DNA from: Aureimonas sp. SA4125
Lineage (GTDB): Bacteria; Pseudomonadota; Alphaproteobacteria; Rhizobiales; Rhizobiaceae
Direction: 5' to 3'
Assembly (NCBI RefSeq): GCF_019973775.1
Contig: NZ_AP025032.1
Location: forward strand, 806,001-870,000
DNA length: 64,000 nt
The notes beneath the pieces were generated by a model, which saw only the letters and a program-made list of their open reading frames with translations, searched no databases and was not told the DNA's origin. The translations under genes were made by a program, and so were the position numbers. Shown here one piece after another: positions 27,953 to 37,013 of the stretch (its first letter is position 1; each line of letters begins with the position of its first letter).

Positions 27953-29002
27953 TTGAACGAGGCAACCCGCCTTCTCGACCCCGATGCCCGCGGCGAGGAT
28001 CTCGACACGACGCTGCGCCCGCAGCGGCTCGACGATTTCGTCGGGCAGGCGGCGGCGCGCGCCAATCTGAAGGTGTTCATCGAGGCGGCCAAGGGGCGCG
28101 GCGAGGCGCTGGACCACGTCCTCTTCGTCGGCCCGCCCGGTCTCGGCAAAACGACGCTGGCGCAGATCATGGCCAAGGAACTCGGCGTCAATTTCCGCTC
28201 GACCTCCGGACCGGTCATCGCCAAGGCCGGCGATCTCGCGGCGCTCCTCACCAATCTGGAAGACCGCGACGTCCTCTTCATCGACGAGATCCACCGGCTG
28301 AACCCGGCCGTCGAGGAGATCCTCTATCCCGCCATGGAGGATTTCCAGCTCGACCTGATCATCGGCGAGGGGCCGGCGGCGCGCTCGGTGAAGATCGACC
28401 TCGCCAAGTTCACGCTCGTCGCCGCCACCACCCGCGTCGGCCTTTTGACGACGCCGCTGCGCGATCGGTTCGGCATTCCGGTCCGGCTGAATTTCTACAC
28501 CGTCGAGGAACTGGAGCTGATCGTCCGGCGCGGCGCGCGCATCATGGGCCTGCCGCTGTCGGAGGACGGCGGCCGCGAGATCGCCCGCAGATCCCGGGGG
28601 ACCCCACGCATCGCCGGACGGCTTCTGCGGCGGGTGCGCGACTTTGCCGATGTCGCTTCCGTCACGCTCGTCGACCGTAAAATTGCCGACGAGGCGCTGA
28701 CGCGGCTCGAGGTCGACAGCCTCGGCCTCGACCAGCTCGACCGGCGCTATCTCGACCTGATCTCCCTGAACTTCGGCGGTGGGCCGGTCGGCATCGAGAC
28801 CATCGCGGCGGCCCTTTCGGAGCCGCGCGACGCGATCGAGGACATCGTCGAGCCCTATCTCCTGCAGCAGGGTTTTCTGCAGCGCACGCCGCGCGGCCGG
28901 GTGCTGACCGCCCGCGCCTTCCGCCATATCGGCCTGGCCGTGCCTCAGGGCTGGCAGGGGGCGCAGGCGACCCTGTTCGAGGATGCGCCGGACGTCGACT
29001 GA
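27953..29002 (+). CDS. ruvB: Holliday junction branch migration helicase RuvB
   Basis: The AAA+ motor has Walker [10 protein letters not shown] (60-68), D-E-I-H (111-114), the sensor A-A-T-T-R and arginine-finger-containing G-P-A-A-R region, and a C-terminal winged helix. I place the start at TTG 27953 because it gives the family N-terminus (N-E-A-T-R-L-L-D-P, compare S-E-P-Q-R-L-I-S-P in rhizobia), a length of 349 residues and a GAGG eight bases upstream. A GTG at 27875, overlapping the toxin stop, would add 26 atypical residues. No ATG start exists. Confidence 0.95.
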   Translation: MNEATRLLDPDARGEDLDTTLRPQRLDDFVGQAAARANLKVFIEAAKGRGEALDHVLFVGPPGLGKTTLAQIMAKELGVNFRSTSGPVIAKAGDLAALLTNLEDRDVLFIDEIHRLNPAVEEILYPAMEDFQLDLIIGEGPAARSVKIDLAKFTLVAATTRVGLLTTPLRDRFGIPVRLNFYTVEELELIVRRGARIMGLPLSEDGGREIARRSRGTPRIAGRLLRRVRDFADVASVTLVDRKIADEALTRLEVDSLGLDQLDRRYLDLISLNFGGGPVGIETIAAALSEPRDAIEDIVEPYLLQQGFLQRTPRGRVLTARAFRHIGLAVPQGWQGAQATLFEDAPDVD

Positions 29003-29099
29003 CAGGCGGGGCGAGCGGGACACCGACGCAAGACGCCCGACCTTTCGGCCGGGCGCTGATGATGGTGGCGACGGAGGCTGAGGGGCTTGAGAAATCCGG

Positions 29100-31271
29100 C
29101 TACTCGACCTTGCCGATGGCGAAGAACATGGTCTCGCCCGAGGAGTCGTCGACGCCGTCATTGTCGGTGACGACATAGCCCGTGCCGTCCTTGTCGATGG
29201 CAAAGCCCTCGACCTTGTCGACGACGTAGCCGCCGTTCTTCTTGAGGTCCGGCATGAGGTCGCGCACCTCTTCCTTCTTCACGGTCGGCAGGTCGCCGCC
29301 GAGCTTGGCCGGCTGCAGCTCGGAAACCGCGACGCGGTAGAGCTTCTTCAGCTTCGCCGCCGCGCCGATGAGGTTGTCGCGCTCGACGAGGATGATGTTG
29401 TCACCCTGTACGGTGATCTCGGACAGGCCGACCCAGCCGCTTTCGGTCTGCTCCAGGGGATAGCGAACGGCGCCCCATTCCTTGGCCTTGATGTCGTAGG
29501 AGAGGAGCTTGGCCGTCCCCTTCGGGTCGTCCTTCCATTCGCGCTGCATGGCGACCCAGAGCACGTCGCCGATCTTGGCGATGCCTTCCGCGCCGAAACG
29601 CGTCTCGCCGGCCAGAAGCTCGGCCGGGAAGGCGATCTCTTCCTTGATCTCGCCCTTGGCGTTCACACGGTAGAGCGCATGCGGCGTCAGCTTGGCGGCG
29701 TCGCCCTCCGATGCCAGCCAGAAACCGCCGTCGCCATCGGGCGTGATGCCCTCGATGTCGAGCTTCTGCGCCGCGGTACCGTCGCGGGTGACGGGAAGCG
29801 CCTTGGTGATCTCGGCCGGCCGCTTCGTCGCGTCGATGGTGAAGATCGCCGGCTGCGAGCGATAGAAGCTGTCGCTGACGGCGTAGAGCGTGCCGGCCGT
29901 CTCGGGGTCGGCGGCAAGGCCGGAAAGGGCGCCCCAGCCGATCGGCTGGCCATCGACTTCGGTCGAGACGATCTGCGGATAGGCCGCCGGCCCTTCCGAC
30001 CTCTCGTAGATCATGACATGCGAGCGCGCGCCGCCGTCCTCGCCAAGGTCCGCCTCGTTGGCGCTGACGAAGAGGTTGCGCGAGGGGATCGCGATCCCGC
30101 CTTCCGGCGAGACGCCCGACGGCAGCAGTTGCAGGAGTTCGGGCTCGGCGCCGGTATCCTTGTAGACGGCGACCAGCGAAGCTCGCTCGGCGAGGACGAA
30201 GATCAGCGTATCCTCGCCGAACTTGCCGACTTCCAGGCCCTCCGGCTCGATGCCCTTGGCCCGCGAGCGCTTGTCCGGATAGTGGCCGGCCATGACGGCC
30301 GCCTTTTCGAGCGACGCGCCGCTCTCGTAGAGCACGGTGCCATCCTTGTTCCAGATGGTGAAGGAGCGCGAGCCGCCCTCGTAGTCGCCTTCGTTCGCGG
30401 CGACGAAGCGGTTGTCGTCGAGCCACTTGGCGGCGTCGGGCTCGCGAAGCCGACCCTTCTGGCTGCCGGTGAAATCGAACTTGCCGTCGGAGACCGTGTC
30501 GATCTTGTCGAGGTCGACGGAGCCGGCGGAGAAGTGGCCGGTGACTTTCGCGGTGTTGCCGTCGATCACGACGAAGGCGTTGTTCTCCTGCAGCGACAGA
30601 ACGATTTCGTTCCGGTCGTTGAAGGCAATGAATTCCGGCTCTGGATCGGTCGGCGCGACGTCGGAAAGTTTGGTGACGTCCACGCGCTTCAGGCTGCCGC
30701 AATCGGCGACGCCATCCTTCAGGTCGAAAATAACGACATCGCCGGCGGGCAGCTGCGGGATCGCGCCATCGTTGAGATCCTCGTCACGCTCGTTCTCGAT
30801 GGCGACGGCGACAAGCGTGCCCTCCTTCGAGGCGGCGACGGAATCGGGCTGGCCGCCGAGATCACAGGTGGCCTCCACGGTCTTCGTCGCGATGTCGACG
30901 ATGGCGAGCTTCCCGGAAGGCTCCGTCTTGGACTGGGAAGTGTTGACGCCGACGAGCGCCTTTGTCCCGACGACCGTTACCGAGGTCGGCTCGCCGTCGA
31001 GCGAGAGGAAGCCACCGGCCTTGGGGGCTTTCGGGTCGGCGATGTCGACGAAACCGATGCCGCCGAGCGGGCTGTCGCTGTAGATGAGCGTCATGCCGTC
31101 CGGCGTCGCGGTGATGATCTCAGATGACGACGTCGACTTCTGGTCCTTGTCGGCCGGAATGTTCTCGGCGACCGCAAAGGAGGCCACGCGGTTGAACATC
31201 GGCGCGGCGGACGCGGCCAGCGCGGTCGATGCGAGCAGCAGGGCAGCGAGCGAGGCGGTCTTGGCGATCAT
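29100..31271 (-). CDS. Secreted esterase-like activity of phytase family protein
   Basis: The 723-residue protein begins with a signal peptide (A-L-A-A-S-A-A-P, near residue 22). Residues about 40-400 form beta-propeller-like repeats (L-A-I-V-D-I-A, V-V-I-F-D-L-K). Residues about 420-710 contain the esterase-like-phytase domain, seen as G-W-G-A-L-S-G-L-A, D-I-E-G-I-T and G-F-W-L-A-S-E-G-D. These periplasmic proteins are often annotated as putative phosphatases or phytases; activity is not proven. The true start is the ATG at 31271; the frame is open further upstream only because it runs antisense through ybgC. It separates ruvB from ybgC, which are neighbours in many relatives. Confidence 0.9.
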   Translation of the reverse strand: MIAKTASLAALLLASTALAASAAPMFNRVASFAVAENIPADKDQKSTSSSEIITATPDGMTLIYSDSPLGGIGFVDIADPKAPKAGGFLSLDGEPTSVTVVGTKALVGVNTSQSKTEPSGKLAIVDIATKTVEATCDLGGQPDSVAASKEGTLVAVAIENERDEDLNDGAIPQLPAGDVVIFDLKDGVADCGSLKRVDVTKLSDVAPTDPEPEFIAFNDRNEIVLSLQENNAFVVIDGNTAKVTGHFSAGSVDLDKIDTVSDGKFDFTGSQKGRLREPDAAKWLDDNRFVAANEGDYEGGSRSFTIWNKDGTVLYESGASLEKAAVMAGHYPDKRSRAKGIEPEGLEVGKFGEDTLIFVLAERASLVAVYKDTGAEPELLQLLPSGVSPEGGIAIPSRNLFVSANEADLGEDGGARSHVMIYERSEGPAAYPQIVSTEVDGQPIGWGALSGLAADPETAGTLYAVSDSFYRSQPAIFTIDATKRPAEITKALPVTRDGTAAQKLDIEGITPDGDGGFWLASEGDAAKLTPHALYRVNAKGEIKEEIAFPAELLAGETRFGAEGIAKIGDVLWVAMQREWKDDPKGTAKLLSYDIKAKEWGAVRYPLEQTESGWVGLSEITVQGDNIILVERDNLIGAAAKLKKLYRVAVSELQPAKLGGDLPTVKKEEVRDLMPDLKKNGGYVVDKVEGFAIDKDGTGYVVTDNDGVDDSSGETMFFAIGKVE

Positions 31272-31400
31272 CGGAGCTCTCGAAAAGGATTGGGGAGCCT
31301 TCCTAAACAGCTGACTGTTACACGGGGATGACAGCCCCGATCGCCGCATCCGCGGGCTCCAGACGATGACAACGCCGCTTCGATGCCTTACCGGAACGCC

Positions 31401-31850
31401 ATGAACACCGAACTTTCCGGCTGGCTCACCGATGACGGCCACTGTCTCGACGTGCGGGTCTATTTCGAGGACACGGACTTCTCCGGTGTCGTCTATCACG
31501 CCCGCTATCTGCACTTCCTCGAGCGCGGTCGCACCGATTTCCTCCGCCTGAAGGGGATCGGGCATCGCGCCCTGGCGGAGGGTGCCTACGGCGAGCCGAT
31601 GGCCTTCGCCGTGCGCCAGATGTCGATCGAGTTCCTGCGCCCGGCCCGGATCGACGACGTGCTTCGCGTCGAGACCCGCACCGAGCTTCTCGGCGGCGCC
31701 CGGATCATCCTCACCCAGCGCATCCTTCGCGGCGACGACGTCCTGATCGAGGCGAAGGTGAAGGTCGCCGTGATCTCGCCGGATGGTCGCCCGCGCCGGA
31801 TGCCGGAAGCCGTCTCGGCGATCCTCGCCCGTCCCGCCGCCTCTCCCTGA
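31401..31850 (+). CDS. ybgC: Tol-Pal-associated acyl-CoA thioesterase YbgC
   Basis: The 149-residue hotdog-fold protein has the 4-hydroxybenzoyl-CoA thioesterase signature F-E-D-T-D-F-S-G-V-V-Y-H-A-R-Y (about 22-36) with the catalytic Asp, then R-M-x-x-F-L-R-x-K-like helix. YbgC hydrolyses acyl-CoA/ACP thioesters near the inner membrane and is the usual first gene of the tol-pal operon. The ATG at 31401 is chosen; another lies 18 bases upstream without a better ribosome-binding site. A 280-bp gap separates it from tolQ. Confidence 0.93.
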   Translation: MNTELSGWLTDDGHCLDVRVYFEDTDFSGVVYHARYLHFLERGRTDFLRLKGIGHRALAEGAYGEPMAFAVRQMSIEFLRPARIDDVLRVETRTELLGGARIILTQRILRGDDVLIEAKVKVAVISPDGRPRRMPEAVSAILARPAASP

Positions 31851-32130
31851 ATCGCCAGGTCCGCCACTCCCGCAACGGCAGTGCAGCATTCACGTCAACG
31901 ATTGCTTAAGGTTAATGCTGTTTGAATGCAGGGGCCCGGGACTGCCGGTGACGCATGCCATTCTTTCGCTTGATTCAAATTGTGTAGAACGGTCGGGTCA
32001 TCGGCAGCACAGAGCATTAAGAGCGCGAAGGCGGTTCGATCGCCCCGACGGGGATGATCGAGCATTTCCCTGTTGCGTGTGCGAACAGCCTGCCCGGCAA
32101 CCGGGCTTTGAGATTTCGAGGGTCTAGCAA

Positions 32131-32847
32131 ATGAACGAGATCGCCCAGAGCGCTCTTGCGGCACCCGAAGCGACGGTCTCGCTCTGGCATCTTTTCTGGC
32201 AGGCCGGCTTCATCGTCAAGGCTGTCATGCTGGGCCTGCTTGGCGCGTCCGTCTGGACCTGGGCGATCATCATCGACAAGTCGATGCGCTTTGGAAGTTT
32301 CCGCCGGCAGCTGAACACCTTCGAAAACAATTTCTGGTCCGGCCAGTCGCTCGAGGAGCTCTATCACACGCTCTCCGAGAAGAAGACGACGGGCATGGGC
32401 GCGCTCTTCGTCGCCGCGATGCGGGAATGGAAAAAATCCTTCGAGAAGGGGGCCCGCTCGCCGATCGGCCTGCACACCCGCATCGAAAAGGCGCTCGATG
32501 TGACGCTGGCCCGCGAGATGGACGGGCTGGAATCGCGCCTCGGCTTCCTCGCCACCATCGGCTCGGCCGCGCCCTTCATCGGCTTGTTCGGTACGGTGGT
32601 CGGCATCATGACGTCGTTCCAGGCGATCGCCGCCTCCAAGCAGACGAACCTTGCCGTCGTCGCGCCGGGTATCGCCGAGGCGCTGCTCGCCACGGCGATC
32701 GGCCTCGTGGCCGCCATCCCCGCGGTCATCGCCTACAACAAGCTGTCTGCCGATGCCGGCAAGCTCGGCATGCGGCTCGAGGCCTTTGCCGACGAGTTCT
32801 CCGCCATTCTGTCGCGCCAGATCGACGAGCGCACCACGACCCGCTGA
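32131..32847 (+). CDS. tolQ: Tol-Pal system protein TolQ
   Basis: The 238-residue inner-membrane protein has three helices (about 22-46, 134-158, 176-198) and the ExbB/TolQ signature G-L-E-S-R-L-G-F-L-A-T-I-G-S-A-A-P-F-I-G-L-F split across the second helix, then G-I-A-E-A-L-L-A-T-A-I-G-L in the third. TolQ and TolR form the proton-driven motor of the Tol-Pal system that constricts the outer membrane at division. A GAGGG precedes the ATG. Confidence 0.97.
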   Translation: MNEIAQSALAAPEATVSLWHLFWQAGFIVKAVMLGLLGASVWTWAIIIDKSMRFGSFRRQLNTFENNFWSGQSLEELYHTLSEKKTTGMGALFVAAMREWKKSFEKGARSPIGLHTRIEKALDVTLAREMDGLESRLGFLATIGSAAPFIGLFGTVVGIMTSFQAIAASKQTNLAVVAPGIAEALLATAIGLVAAIPAVIAYNKLSADAGKLGMRLEAFADEFSAILSRQIDERTTTR

Positions 32848-32932
32848 GCCGAACACGCACGACGACGCCGCGTTCCGGCGCCGCAGAAACCGACCGGAGC
32901 ACTGCCGCTTCGGAACTCAGGAGCCGATCGAT

Positions 32933-33382
32933 ATGGGCATGTCCACAGGCGGAGCGGCATCGGGCGGTTCGCGCCGGCGCAGGAGCCGTAAGCGGGCACT
33001 GATGAGCGAGATCAACGTGACGCCGATGGTCGACGTCATGCTGGTGCTGCTCATCATCTTCATGGTCGCCGCGCCGCTTCTGACGGTCGGCGTTCCGCTC
33101 GAACTTCCGAAGACACAGGCCAAGGCGCTCAACGCCGAGAAGACGCCGATCACCGTCGCGGTGAAGTCGGATGGGCAGATCTACATCCAGGAAGAGACCT
33201 ATCCGATCGAGGAACTGGTCTCCAAGCTCACCGAAATCGCCAAGGCCGGCTACGAGGAGCGCATCTTCGTGCGCGCCGACCGCGCCGTCGACTACGGCAC
33301 GGTCATGCAGGTGATGTCGCGCATCTCGCTCGCAGGCTTCACCAATATCGGTCTCGTGACCGATCAAGAGACGACGAGCTGA
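32933..33382 (+). CDS. tolR: Tol-Pal system protein TolR
   Basis: The 149-residue protein has a basic cytoplasmic N-terminus (G-G-S-R-R-R-R-S-R-K-R), one transmembrane helix containing the essential Asp in V-T-P-M-V-D-V-M-L-V-L-L-I-I-F (about 31-45) and a periplasmic ExbD-like domain. The ATG at 32933 has an AGGAG upstream; a second ATG six bases later is possible. It is 85 bp downstream of tolQ and 9 bp before tolA. Confidence 0.96.
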   Translation: MGMSTGGAASGGSRRRRSRKRALMSEINVTPMVDVMLVLLIIFMVAAPLLTVGVPLELPKTQAKALNAEKTPITVAVKSDGQIYIQEETYPIEELVSKLTEIAKAGYEERIFVRADRAVDYGTVMQVMSRISLAGFTNIGLVTDQETTS

Positions 33383-33391
33383 TCGGCTGAG

Positions 33392-34564
33392 ATGAAGTCC
33401 GGTGTCGCCACCTCCGCTGTCCTGCACGTCGCAGCCCTTACCCTGGGGCTGTGGTCGTCGTCGTCTCCGCCGTCTCTCGACGCGACCTATGCCGAGGCGC
33501 TGCCGGTCGAGATCGTCATGTCGAACGCCTTCGAGGGCGTGAAAGGCGAAAAGACCGCGCCGATTTCCGACGCGCCGGCCCCGACCCCGACGCAGCGGCC
33601 CGAGACCTTGCCCATGCCGGCGGAAAACGTCGGCGACAACGAGGCGGATCTGAAGACGCCGCCGACCCCCGACAAGACGAACAACCAGACGCCGCAGACC
33701 GGCGCGCCGAAGCCGGCAGCACGGCCCGAGGTCAAGCCGGTCGAGGCGCCGAAGGTCGCCGAGACGCCGCCGCCGCCGGAGCCGACGCCCGAGCCGCCGA
33801 AGGTTGCCGAAACGCCGCCACCGGCGCCGACGCCTGAGCCGGTTCCGGTCAAGACCGAGACACCGACGGAAACCACGCCCGAGATCGACCCGCTGGCCGA
33901 GATGATCGCCGCCGCCAAGGACGACGAGCCGAAGCCCGATCCGGAGCCGAAGCCAGATCCGGCCCCCGCGCATGTTCCGGTGCCGCAGGCGAAGCCGAAG
34001 CCGCCGGCGCCCGTCAAGGTCGCCGAGGCGAAGGCCGCCGACGCCAAGCCGGCCGCGGAGAAACCCGCTCCGGCCAAGCCTTCCAAGGCGCGCGACGCCG
34101 ACGCGGCGGCCGACAGCGATTCCGACGCGCCGTCCGATTTCGAGGCGATGGCGGCTGCCGCGATCAACAAGCAGAAGGCCGCCGGTGGCGGCGCCAAACG
34201 GTCCAACCAGCAGGCTTCGCTCGGCAGCGAGCGGACGACGGGCACGAAACTGTCGCGCAGCCAGCTCGGCGAGATCCAGGGGCTTCTCAACGAGCAGATG
34301 CGGCGTTGCTATTCGGTGCCGGGCGGCGGCACCGAAGGCGACGAGATGAAGGTCTCGATCCGCATCCAGTTCGATCCCTCGGGCGCCATCGTCGGCGCGC
34401 CGGACATCGTCGCCGGCGGCGGTGGCTCGGGCGCCGCCCGCATCGCGGCGGAGGCTGCGGTGCGCGCCATCAGGCGTTGCGCGCCCTTCAACCTTCCGGC
34501 GGAGATGTATGCCGGGGGCTGGGAGGACACGACCCTCAATTTCGACCCCAGCGCCATGTACTGA
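33392..34564 (+). CDS. tolA: Tol-Pal system protein TolA
   Basis: The 390-residue protein has an N-terminal membrane anchor (about residues 5-20), a very long low-complexity P/A/K/E linker with repeated K-V-A-E-T-P-P-P and P-E-P-K-P-D-P blocks (about 60-250), and a C-terminal TonB/TolA-like domain (about 285-390) containing C-Y-S-V-P-G-G-G and a second Cys in R-R-C-A-P-F. TolA bridges the TolQR motor to Pal and TolB. The linker is far richer in proline than the alanine/lysine helical linker of enteric TolA. Confidence 0.93.
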   Translation: MKSGVATSAVLHVAALTLGLWSSSSPPSLDATYAEALPVEIVMSNAFEGVKGEKTAPISDAPAPTPTQRPETLPMPAENVGDNEADLKTPPTPDKTNNQTPQTGAPKPAARPEVKPVEAPKVAETPPPPEPTPEPPKVAETPPPAPTPEPVPVKTETPTETTPEIDPLAEMIAAAKDDEPKPDPEPKPDPAPAHVPVPQAKPKPPAPVKVAEAKAADAKPAAEKPAPAKPSKARDADAAADSDSDAPSDFEAMAAAAINKQKAAGGGAKRSNQQASLGSERTTGTKLSRSQLGEIQGLLNEQMRRCYSVPGGGTEGDEMKVSIRIQFDPSGAIVGAPDIVAGGGGSGAARIAAEAAVRAIRRCAPFNLPAEMYAGGWEDTTLNFDPSAMY

Positions 34565-34663
34565 TTTTTCCGATCCATCGCCGCGGCGAGCCACGGACGG
34601 CCGGAGCGGCTCGGGCAAGGCCCGCCACGCCGCCAGCGTCCCGAATGCAACGAAGGTCCCGAC

Positions 34664-35968
34664 ATGAAATTTGACTTCAAGGCGGCGCTGGCCGCCATCG
34701 CACTCCTGATCGGCGGCACGTTGATGCCGGCCCAGGCGGCGATCAACATCGACATCACCAGCGGCAACGTCGATCCCCTGCCGATCGCCATCAACCAGTT
34801 CCAGGCCAAGGGTCAGGTCGGCGCGCAGATCATGCAGGTCGTCAATGCCGACCTGAAGCGGTCCGGCCTGTTTGCCCCGATCGACCCCGCCGCCTTCATC
34901 CAGAAGGATCTGGGCCCCGACGTCGCGCCGCGCTTTGCCGACTGGACCGTCATCAACGCCCAGGCGATCGTCACCGGCAAGGTCACGCCGGAGGCCGACG
35001 GCCGCCTGCGCGTCGAGTTCCGGCTCTGGGACACCTTCGCCGGCACGCAGCTCGACGGCCAGCAGTTCTACACGACGCCCGACAACTGGCGCCGCGTCGC
35101 GCACATCATCGCCGACGCGATCTACGAGCGGCTGACGGGCGAGAAGGGCTATTTCGACACGCGCGTCGTCTTCGTCTCGGAAAGCGGACCGAAGACGCAG
35201 CGCGTCAAGCGTCTGGCGATCATGGACCAGGACGGCGCCAACGTGAACTACCTCTCCGACGGCAGCGACCTCGTCCTGACCCCGCGCTTTTCGCCGAGCC
35301 GCCAGGAAATCACCTACATGTCCTTCGGCAAGTCGGAGCCGCGGGTCTATCTCCTGCAGCTCGAGACCGGCCAGCGCGAGGTCGTCGGCAACTTTCCCGG
35401 CATGACGTTCGCGCCGCGCTTCTCGCCGGACGGGCAGAAGGTGGTGATGAGCCTGCAGCAGGACGGCAACGCCAATCTCTACGCCATGGACCTGCGGTCG
35501 CGCGCCACGACCCGGCTGACCTCGACCACGGCCATCGATACCTCGCCGTCCTTCTCGCCCGACGGCGCCCGCATCGTGTTCGAAAGCGATCGCGGCGGCC
35601 GGCCGCAGCTCTACATCATGGGCGCCGACGGCGGGGGCCAGCAGCGCGTCTCCTTCGGCGACGGCTCCTACTCGACCCCCGTCTGGTCGCCGCGCGGCGA
35701 CCTCATCGCCTTCACCAAGCAGACCGGCGGCCAGTTCCAGATCGGCGTCATGCGCCCGGATGGCTCGGGCGAGCGCATTCTCACCTCCGGCTTTCACAAC
35801 GAGGGCCCGACATGGGCGCCGAACGGGCGGGTGCTGATGTTCTTCCGTGATCCACAGGGCGGCACCGGACCGCAGCTCTATTCGATCGACCTCACCGGCC
35901 GCAACGAGCAGAAGGTGACGACGCCCGGATACGCGTCCGACCCTGCCTGGTCGCCCTCGCGCGAGTAG
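34664..35968 (+). CDS. tolB: Tol-Pal system protein TolB
   Basis: The 434-residue periplasmic protein has a signal peptide (M-P-A-Q-A-A-I near residue 26), an N-terminal alpha/beta domain and a C-terminal six-bladed beta-propeller made of repeated F-S-P-D-G and W-S-P-R-G elements. TolB binds Pal and the TolA C-terminus. It follows tolA with a 99-bp spacer. Confidence 0.97.
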   Translation: MKFDFKAALAAIALLIGGTLMPAQAAINIDITSGNVDPLPIAINQFQAKGQVGAQIMQVVNADLKRSGLFAPIDPAAFIQKDLGPDVAPRFADWTVINAQAIVTGKVTPEADGRLRVEFRLWDTFAGTQLDGQQFYTTPDNWRRVAHIIADAIYERLTGEKGYFDTRVVFVSESGPKTQRVKRLAIMDQDGANVNYLSDGSDLVLTPRFSPSRQEITYMSFGKSEPRVYLLQLETGQREVVGNFPGMTFAPRFSPDGQKVVMSLQQDGNANLYAMDLRSRATTRLTSTTAIDTSPSFSPDGARIVFESDRGGRPQLYIMGADGGGQQRVSFGDGSYSTPVWSPRGDLIAFTKQTGGQFQIGVMRPDGSGERILTSGFHNEGPTWAPNGRVLMFFRDPQGGTGPQLYSIDLTGRNEQKVTTPGYASDPAWSPSRE

Positions 35969-36044
35969 CCGCAGGGATCTGGAGATCCCAGGACGGCGTT
36001 GCCCCGCTGCAACAACCCGGCAGGGAAAAACGGCATCCCAGACG

Positions 36045-36076
36045 ACGGAGGCGGTCCCCACGAGAACCGCCTTCGT
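36045..36076 (+). other. Stem-loop in the tolB-pal intergenic region
   Basis: An eleven-base stem (36045-36055 with 36066-36076, one mismatch) with a ten-base loop lies 76 bp past the tolB stop. No T-run follows, so full termination is unlikely; partial attenuation or 3'-end protection that lets pal be made in excess of TolB would fit the known stoichiometry, but this is inference. Confidence 0.4.
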
Positions 36077-36213
36077 CTCGACTCAAACCCTGTCCAGCCA
36101 TTGCCCTGGCCTCGTGCTGCATCAGCGATGGTTTCCGAGCGTTTACTTCGCTTTAAGGTCGATTAGGGTAAACGTCTTCCAACACGAATTCATCTGATTT
36201 GAAGGAGCTGGCC

Positions 36214-36759
36214 ATGAGCCGGATCGCCGTATTGGCCCATAGCCGCATCGCACTCGCCCTGATGGCGGCCCTCGCCCTGGCCGGTTGCGCCAAGAAGAAC
36301 GGCGGCCTGCCGGACAACGCGAACGGCCTCGGCCTCAACGGCGCCAACGGTGGCTTGGGTGGCGCCGGCGGCGTCGGTGGTTCTGCCGCACCGGGCACCA
36401 GCCAGGACTTCACCGTCAATGTCGGCGACCGCATCTTCTTCGACACCGACTCCTCGGTCGTCCGCGCCGATGCGCAGCAGACCCTGACGGCCCAGGCGCG
36501 CTGGCTGAACCAGTATTCGCAGTATTCGATCACCGTCGAGGGCCATGCCGACGAGCGCGGAACCCGCGAGTACAACCTTGCGCTCGGCGCGCGCCGCGCT
36601 TCGGCAACCCGCGATTTCCTCACCCGTCAGGGCGTCGCAGCGGCCCGCATGCGCACCATCTCCTACGGCAAGGAACGTCCGGTCGCCGTCTGCGACGACA
36701 TCTCCTGCTGGTCGCAGAACCGCCGCGCCGTCACCGTCCTCAACGGCGCCGGCAGCTGA
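36214..36759 (+). CDS. pal: Peptidoglycan-associated lipoprotein Pal
   Basis: The 181-residue lipoprotein has a signal peptide with lipobox L-A-G-C (Cys25), a glycine/asparagine-rich linker and an OmpA-like peptidoglycan-binding domain (about 70-181) with G-H-A-D-E-R-G-T-R-E-Y-N-L-A-L-G-x-R-R-A. It anchors the outer membrane to peptidoglycan and is the Tol system's partner. The ATG at 36214 is supported by AAGGAG six bases upstream. A terminator follows. Confidence 0.97.
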   Translation: MSRIAVLAHSRIALALMAALALAGCAKKNGGLPDNANGLGLNGANGGLGGAGGVGGSAAPGTSQDFTVNVGDRIFFDTDSSVVRADAQQTLTAQARWLNQYSQYSITVEGHADERGTREYNLALGARRASATRDFLTRQGVAAARMRTISYGKERPVAVCDDISCWSQNRRAVTVLNGAGS

Positions 36760-36793
36760 CCGGCTTAACCACGCTCCTCATCGAATGATGCCG

Positions 36794-36819
36794 GCGGCCC
36801 TTCGGGGCCGCTTTCGTTT
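36794..36819 (+). terminator. Rho-independent terminator after pal
   Basis: A perfect seven-base stem GCGGCCC/GGGCCGC with a UUCG tetraloop is followed by TTTCGTTT. It lies 35 bp past pal, so cpoB and downstream genes probably have their own promoter. Confidence 0.85.
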
Positions 36820-36842
36820 GCCGGGGCTCAATATCGCGTGCC

Positions 36843-36894
36843 GGATCTGCAGCAGGGATCTGCAGCAGGGATCTGCAGCAGGGATCTGCGGCAG
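36843..36894. repeat. Four tandem copies of a 13-bp repeat between pal and cpoB
   Basis: GGATCTGCAGCAG is repeated head-to-tail four times (36843, 36856, 36869, 36882); three copies are identical and the last has one A-to-G change. The array lies between the pal terminator and the cpoB start, where a cpoB promoter is expected. Each unit contains the CTGCAG palindrome. Confidence 0.9.
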
Positions 36895-37013
36895 GAATGC
36901 AACGGGGCACACTTTGGCCGCACTGCATTGCCCATGCTGGCCTGCGAGCGTCCGCCCGCGTAAGGAGAGGGCGCAGAGGCCCTCGGTGGCGGACGAGAGA
37001 GGACGAATTGCCC

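Noticed and set aside
31272..31889. N-terminal extension of the esterase-like protein reading antisense through ybgC
   Set aside because: The protein has a clear signal peptide starting at 31271; the upstream part is a ybgC shadow.
31965..31985. FNR-like TTGATTCAA upstream of tolQ
   Set aside because: Half-sites abut without the required four-base spacing.
32726..36061. Very long open frame (1111 codons) on the minus strand opposite tolR, tolA and tolB
   Set aside because: Arginine/glycine/leucine-rich translation without domains; it is the antisense shadow of GC-rich genes whose products are unmistakable.
36843..36894. CRISPR array
   Set aside because: Units are 13 bp and directly abutting with no spacers, and no cas genes are present.
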